DNA of 64,000 nucleotides from NCBI GenBank assembly GCA_003427395.1, contig BFEA01000149.1:1066098-1130097 (forward strand), read 5' to 3'. The stretch comes from Chara braunii (taxonomy: Eukaryota; Streptophyta; Charophyceae; Charales; Characeae). The position numbers and the translations under genes were made by a program. The notes beneath the pieces were generated by a model. The model was not told the origin of the DNA and ran no database searches. It saw nothing but the letters and a program-made list of their open reading frames with translations. Each line of letters opens with the position of its first letter. Positions within the stretch are counted from its first letter, which is position 1. Below, piece after piece: positions 57,746 to 64,000 of the stretch.

Positions 57746-59340
57746 TGTCTCATTCGTATCTGTGTAACAAATGAATATTCATTGAATGAGTTGTTACAAC
57801 TTTTCCTATAGTGTTAATGAAATTTATGGTGAAAAACTAACGTAATGAAACTTCTCTATAGTGTTTATTTTTTTTGAAGAAATAAACCAATGTGACTCGA
57901 AAAACCATAAAATACTTCCTTAGCCTCAATTACAAGATGCTATAATTTTGACCCGAAATGAACGCACAAATTTCTATTTAGGTGAAGCTGATTGAGGATT
58001 AGGTTTGCCTATTTGTACGACTCATCAAAACTTGTCGTCAACGAACAACAAAAAAACAAAAATTTCGTCCGTCATCGACAACACACACTCGTTTGTACTT
58101 TAAGACTTTGAGCTGACCAATTTTGTTTTTCCTTGTTAACTATAACTTTCTTCAAATTGCATATATTGAGAATTCATGACAACAAATGGTTTCACAACAG
58201 CTCCGTTATTACGCTTGCAAACAATTGAAATTCAAACCCGAGTTTGAATTCAGATACAATCAAATAACCATAATAAAATTATTCTGAATTACCTAGGGCT
58301 GGTTAATTCGATGATGTTATCTAAAGGTCAACATTTTTTCCATAATTAAAAGAAAAATAAGGAAATAAAAAAGAAGAAAAAAAAAAAAAACAAGTGTGAA
58401 ATTTTTGTCCTAAGTAAGACCCTCAACACACCAACCTCTCCTAACCATATCTTATAGAGGTAAGCAGAGACACTTGTGCACTTTGATGTTCTAAAAGCGA
58501 TGCTATAACCCTGGTCGAGTTTAAAGTTGAAAAAATACACAGCTCATCTCTATCCAGTGTCCAGAAAACACGCGTCAAACTTGTGTTTTAAGAGTTGTCG
58601 AGTTGCATTAGTTTGCGGACTGATCACCTAAAATGAACGCTAAAACCCTGGGTGAGTTCACGTCATATCTATCTTATATCTTAGTTTGTGAGCGGAATAG
58701 CCGCACGCGAACATGTAAGTGGCCAAATCCGTTTTCTTTCATGCATCCTTTTGGTAAGCCATAAACATTTCCGTTATCCGTATATGAGAAGGGATGCGAG
58801 GACCATGTGTATCATTGATATGTAGATGGTTCAACAGAGTTAGACAACCGCTATCGGAGCAGAAACTCTCACACGGGTATCTGCTCGGGATTTTAAATGT
58901 CAGGCATTGTTCGACTGTTGATGAAATTTTATTTGAATAATTTTATTTGATGAGAATGAGGCTTTGTCAAAATCCATTCAGACTTGACCAACGATCGAGA
59001 GGCTGATTGTTTTACCTGAAGTTTTTGTGCCTGCGGTCTGTGAGGGCGACGGTAAAAATGGATGTTGTGACTGACTGACCCCCACTTTGGTGAGGCCACT
59101 TAGCCATGTGACCGGTTGAAATACTAAGTCTACACTTATTAAAATCGTTACAATCACGCGATTCGGGGTTTAACTGGCTTTGAAAAGTGGCTCTGACGTG
59201 TATACAGTCGTGGCGTAAAAAATATAGATTATCAATATCTTTTTAAGGGTCATAACATTGCCCGCGCCAAGGGGTTTAACCCATTCTCATATGATCAAGG
59301 ATCTGTATCCTACCTTATCAGTTAGGATACTTATCTGATT
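57746..59340. other. no gene seen; scattered R1-neighbour remnants
   Basis: Around 57953-58010 a GACCCGAAATGAACGCAC...TTTAGGTGAAGC string is a decayed foldback relative. 58585-58615 (AGAGTTGTCGAGTTGCAT) is the complement of a string at 7098-7116. A perfect 8-bp hairpin GTATCCTA...TAGGATAC lies near 59308-59333. No gene recognised. Confidence 0.45.
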
Positions 59341-59351
59341 CAAGGATGCGG

Positions 59352-59707
59352 CAGCCAGCTGGCTGAGTGGCGGAGGCAGATGGAGCCTGCCGAATCACGG
59401 GGTGGGTAACGCTGGAGGCAAACTCTTCAAATAGAAGAGTTGCTTATGCTAGTTCCGTTGTAGGAGCTAGCCCAATAGGTACCGTGTCGAATTGCCACCC
59501 AACGGATACCGAGATCGTTTCCAAAGACGACCCTGTCTGGGCTAGCTCCATTTTGGAGCAACCCTACAAGGACTTACATGCCTGGCATTATCGATTTCTA
59601 CCACGTGATTGCAAGATCGCACGACCAAAATTATCTGCGTCGCGGATTAGCATGACCCCTGCACAAGGATGAGACGCATAAATCGAAAGTGGTTCAAAGT
59701 TTTTTTT
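59352..59707 (+). pseudogene. tRNA(Ser/Leu)-like head joined to U6 snRNA 3' half, ending in T8
   Basis: The head has an exact A-box form (TGGCTGAGTGG, 59360-59370), then a 5-bp stem with 7-nt loop (GGCAG-ATGGAGC-CTGCC) and a B-box-like CTTCAAATA inside a perfect 8-bp hairpin (59421-59441). The spacing fits a class II (Ser/Leu) tRNA, but the acceptor stem does not close. About 200 bp of unknown sequence with two hairpins (CTAG-TCC...GGAGCTAG; GGGCTAGCTCC...GGAGCAACCC) follow. The last part, 59645-59700, is the 3' half of U6: GATTAGCATG, CCCCTGC, CAAGGATGA, ACGCATAAATCGA. It ends in T8, a Pol III terminator. The U6 ACAGAGA box is absent. This could be a SINE with a U6-derived tail or a template-switch chimera. 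Confidence 0.75.
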
Positions 59708-62177
59708 ATTCTGTTACTTAGTTCAATTCCATTGGGAATCGAACTTGAGCCTGGTTCCCGCAGGTTTCTGGTTGGGCCATGAGTAGGGCTGAACGGGGGA
59801 GTTGTTGGCATACGCCAATGGTGGAAGGAAAACAAAAAGAAAAACTAAGACAAAAGCGCTACATGGGGCACTTTGCAAGAGGCTGGGAGCTGTAACTCCC
59901 AACAGGTAGGCCAAATGCCTATTTTCAAGGGCATTAAACCTAACCTTTTTTATGAATTTTTGTTTTTGTTATTGTTTTTTTTTTCTGATTTTTTATTTTT
60001 TTTTGAGTTTTTGTCCCCCACCATTTGAAATAGCAGTAACCTCGCGGCTTCACGAGGCGCAACATCTTCCCGTGGATAAGGAGAATATTCGTTTCCATCT
60101 TGCACATTTGGTGAGTAGGACGGTGAAAACCATTTTTCGTGAGGCCACACTTAGCATCACTGCGCCCAAAATCCATTTGGGTTTGAACTCTAGTCTGCAT
60201 TTTAACAGTTCATCGTTGTGCCTTAGAGGCACAACATTCCAAAAGCCGCCGTTAGACCAATGGACCAAAAGAAAAAAGGGAGAGTGAGGAAAGAGAAAGG
60301 AGCGAAAACAAAAAACAGGATCAAGATTTTGAGAAAACTTGTATTTTGTAATTTGCAGCAATACTATTTTGGTAGCGTAAATGATTTTTGTCGACCCTCA
60401 AAATTGTTGTTTGGGTAGTTGGACACCTACGCCACGTGCATGGAGTTTTTCAAATTTTAGTATTAAATAAAATTTTAATTAAAAATTCGCAAAAGTCGAA
60501 GTAACTTTTTTACCCCGCTTTGGGACTTTCTAGATTTGAACTCGTGATTATCACGAGTTATTTTTGCCCCTCACTGAGATGACACTCCTCATAACAGGCG
60601 CCAAACAGAAAAAAGGAAACCAATGGTTGTCCAAGACTTAGTAGCAACCATTTGGCTGCCCATTTTTAATGTGGGAGAGATTTGACAATGATCAAAACGT
60701 GGAGAAAGATGGTCAATGAAATTCTTCGACCCATAACCATGGCAAGGTGGTGCAACTCCTTTTTAAGGGTTGGCTAACCTATTGCTTGCAAGCATCAGAT
60801 CAGAGCTTCAATGAATGAAGCCTTTATTTCTAATGCCCTCAAATTTTCAAATAGCCGAGGGTTTGATTTATCCGTGTCAGATTGAGCCCCGAAAGGGTGC
60901 TTACTTAGATCAAACCTCTAGAGGCTGAGTCAACCTTCATTCTTAATAAGAGGCTACTCTGGAACCTTAGTCCAAAAACCAAAGAGGACATTTTGGGACC
61001 CTCATCGTGGGATGCATGGGCTGTATAGGAAGATTTATATATACCGAACGAGGTGGACCAAATCTGGGTATAAAAGTTATGGGTGGCAACATGAGGTGAC
61101 AACAATTACTCTGTGATTTCAGTAGAGGGTAAAGGAGAAGGTGACAATTGGCAGCCTAATAACGAATTCGGGACTTAGCAATTGGAACTGAGATGCACAA
61201 ATCCATAACTAAAATGATGTGGAGGCACCCAAGTCCATGACTATATTAGAAGGGGTTGAACTAAAGCAAGGAATATTTAAGCGGTGGCCTGGCATAACAC
61301 AAGGCTATGGGTATACGATGAACCTTGAGGTATAAAACTTGGCCTTAAGGAGTTCGAGGCAACGATGAGACAGTCGAAAAGAGTGTTGGAGGTCTGCAAC
61401 TTTGAGGGAGAAGCTACTGGTGGAGCTGCTCGTGGTCTACAAGGTTATAGAGGTTCCGCTTAAGGAAGAACAAACCAACCTTTGTCAAGGTTACAGAGGT
61501 TCCGCCTTAGCACCGGGCTGAAATTGGAGCGGCTGGAGGAGATGGAGGTCTGCGCGAAGGCCCGAATGTGGAGCTGGGTGACTACAACTATAACGAGCAG
61601 CCATATCCATAATTCGCATTCGCGACGCCGGGAGGAGACACTGCCGATTTTTCTCGGCAGCGACGCAACCGATTCAAAAAGGTGATAATGCCAAAAGTTT
61701 GACAGATCGACATTGCATCTTAAGGGGGTTATGCCATCGTTATTTGGGTGCATCGGTGACCATTATTTGCGGTGGGATTATATTGGCGAAATCTCGACAC
61801 GTTGGCCGTACTAAATTTTGGAGAGAAGGTGCTGCCATTTTTATGGTACAACGACGATAGTGTTTTTCGGTTGTTGCTCGTTTGACGACAAGGAGCGTTT
61901 TTTTTTAAATAGGGAATGTGTCATTGGTTTGACGATGTGATATTTGTAGTTTGAGCAAGGAGTCGTGGTGGTATCGGCTATAATGCATGCTTGGGAGTTG
62001 GCTTCAAGAGTGGTATTTGACTATGGTGTGCGACATTGTTTTTTTTTAGGAGTGCGATAGAGTATGATCGACAACCTTGGGGAATGCTTGGTGGTGGGTG
62101 CGGGGGATTGTGTTGTGCGACACTCGTAAATCAGCTGGGACACACGTGTCAGACTATTTATTTTTTTGGGAACCATA
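59708..62177. other. no gene seen
   Basis: Open frames on both strands (for example minus 61460-61753) have no recognisable domain. A 50-bp-spaced direct repeat (AGGTTAYAGAGGTTCCGC at 61440 and 61488) is the only clear local structure. Confidence 0.45.
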
Positions 62178-63300
62178 TTGTTGGGCGCGGTGGTCCCACA
62201 CTCAGACACATAGTATTTTAGTGTCGGACCTCACAATCATCTCACACATGAGTTTTTAATCGTTTCAGCAAAGTACTACTCCGACTGTGTGCGCCAGCTA
62301 AAACCTCTCGCGACTCTCTATGACAGGACAAATACCCCGTAAGAATAACGTACCTCTACCTAAGAAGTTGTCACCATCCTTAGACAAGTGTATCCCTACT
62401 GAGCTACTGACCCATGTGCGAAGGCTTTTATATGCAATTGTAGAGGTAGCCCAGTCGAGGGCGTTTTCTCGAGCACCGTAGTGTAGATATACATGAGGTA
62501 GAATTCCTTAAGACTGACCCGTTTATATGTTGCGTACTGAGTCATTCCCATACCAACTTATAGTTCAGGTTGACTTTTATGGATAGTCTTCCACACTCAA
62601 AATTGTCGCAATACGAATTCCTAAAGTATCTCAGTTGATCTATTAGGGTTATAAAGGATTACATGCCATAAGTCAATCTCCTTGAAGTATTTTTTTGACA
62701 ATCGAGCAAGCCATCTAGTTACCCTTTCTCTTACTAAGAGTCTCAATCGATCTAGACGTTGTATGAAGTATGATCCATCATAGTATTTCAATCAAAGAAT
62801 AGTTTTATGTATCATGAGTGTGATAAGTGGTAAGCCTCACTTCTAGCAATTGTAGCGCACCCGGTTCGATATCCCCAGATGACACCCCGTTTTCAGTTGA
62901 CCAATTACGACCCACACCTGCACCAATGCATACACACACACAAATGCAAACGCAAAATGTACTACAAACGTCAACTTTGATCCGTCATGACTTATCCCTC
63001 ATTCCTCAAGACCTTGAATAACATTTCTTCATACTCCTGACTCTTTTCGCGCTACTCCCCCACTAGATTGAAAGTCCTTTGAGAGTGACTAAGACCATTC
63101 AGGCTTAGATACAGCGGAAGTTTTACCCGCTCCTTTTGACTTTGTCTTTAGGTATGGGTATCATGCCATGTGAAAGTTGAGTCGGAATTTCTACCGACTT
63201 GTTATCAAATGATAATTGAATTGCAGTTTCGTACAATACTTCTATAAAGTTATCCCAAAGAATGTCGAAGACCTGTAAGCACAACACAGTCCAACATAAC
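62178..63300 (+). mobile_element. LTR-like dispersed repeat, copy 2
   Basis: Same orientation as 26912-28200, with the shared anchors given there. The two are considerably diverged (roughly 70-75% by eye) with several indels, so they are old, separate insertions rather than the paired ends of one recent element. Confidence 0.6.
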
Positions 63301-64000
63301 CTTCACATTTCTCTTTTCGTGTAGTTCCTATTGGACGAATTCATACGATTTAGAGGATTGCAATTGCCTGTAACTTTTATCCTACTTCTACCTCCGACCT
63401 GTTGCAAGCTTGTCACCTCATAGTGAAGCATAGAAGATAATAGTTTGCTCCCCTCTTAACTAGTTCAGTAATCTCAGCTAATGATCAATTGACCTCTCTA
63501 ACCTTCACGAACTTCCATCGTAAGCTGCTATCCCTTTTAATCCTTTTCAGCAAGGTCCCTTTCTTCTTTATTTTTTTCCTTATAGTTGATTCATTCTTAT
63601 ATATATATATATATATATATTAAACATGCACAAGCATACATTCATCAATTATCATCTAGAATAGAATCATAAGATAAATCGATCAAGAGGTCCGAGTCCA
63701 AGATAGTATAACAGGTCACACGAGACCGCCTTTCCGTCATCCTCACCTCAATAGAATCAGAAAGTGAAGACCTCACGCGCCCCCGCTCTACCTATCACCG
63801 TTACTTGGTGCTGGTTGGTAATAGGGCAGACCTCACGGGGCCTCGATGGCGGTACCAATACCCTTACAAGGGTATCCGACCAGGTTTTTGCAAATGACGG
63901 AGGGTAATTTTTTACTTGAAACATGAGTGCATCGTCCGAGCCGCAGTTGTATTATTCTTTACGCCGACTAAATACTTGACTGAAAATACAGAGTGTGTAG
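63301..64000. other. no gene seen; (AT)n at 63599-63621
   Basis: A short (AT)n run is the only recognised feature. Fading similarity to 28000-28200 may continue into the first 200 bp. Confidence 0.5.

Noticed and set aside
59352-59441. Functional tRNA-Ser(GGA) gene
   Set aside because: The A box and anticodon arm are good, but the acceptor stem does not pair, the T loop is not of 7-nt form, and the transcript would run into a U6 fragment.
26912-63300. One giant retroelement with the two LTR-like repeats as its ends
   Set aside because: The repeats are diverged by about a quarter and enclose unrelated DNA, one whole duplication copy and no pol gene.

Overview
This window looks like nuclear DNA of a streptophyte (green-plant lineage). 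Four things support this. Both copies of a large duplication carry an exon of ribosomal protein eL41 in the plant-type sequence. There are two U6 snRNA-derived sequences. A 540-bp insertion carries a plant-mitochondrial-type tRNA-Gln. Telo-box motifs lie next to CT-rich tracts. A characean alga would fit the abundance of (CT)n tracts and repeats, but nothing here proves a species. Apart from the eL41 exons I see no large, confidently recognisable protein gene. Nearly all long open frames are products of (GA)n/(CT)n, A/T runs, minisatellites or N runs.

Layout. 1-4.9 kb: repeat-derived DNA with a U6 retropseudogene (729-821), a nested short-repeat region (2.04-2.6 kb), a GA-linked minisatellite (3.05-3.5 kb) and a near-perfect 105-bp hairpin element (4228-4332). 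4.9-20.74 kb: copy 1 of a large direct duplication. 20.7-26.4 kb: AT-rich DNA with a cluster of small GC-ended transposon-like elements. 26.9-28.2 kb: a dispersed LTR-like repeat that recurs at 62.2-63.3 kb. 28.47-29.59 kb: a hairpin-monomer array with an exact 161-bp higher-order period. 30.4-35.7 kb: microsatellites mixed with exon-like fragments, including a block present three times. 35.85-37.89 kb: a truncated third copy of the start of the duplication, containing a 380-N gap with identical flanks. 38-41.4 kb: low-content DNA with another small element (39911-40262) and a three-unit tandem repeat. 41.46-56.57 kb: copy 2 of the duplication. 56.6-64 kb: mostly featureless, with a tRNA-like/U6 composite sequence (59352-59707) and the second LTR-like repeat.

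The duplication acts as a natural insertion assay. A hAT-like element (15934-16686) is present in copy 1 and absent from copy 2, which exposes its 8-bp target-site duplication TATGAAGG. A mitochondrial-type tRNA-Gln segment (47277-47816) is present only in copy 2. The same small-element family recurs elsewhere, with a conserved AT-rich core and GC-rich ends that differ from copy to copy but match each other within one copy. A second element type, about 1.84-2.03 kb with roughly 350-bp inverted repeats, lies in both copies.

Whole-window caution: four N positions or runs mark joins. Three of them have duplicated flanks and so look like assembly errors. Whether the 15-kb duplication is real or an unmerged haplotype cannot be settled from sequence alone.
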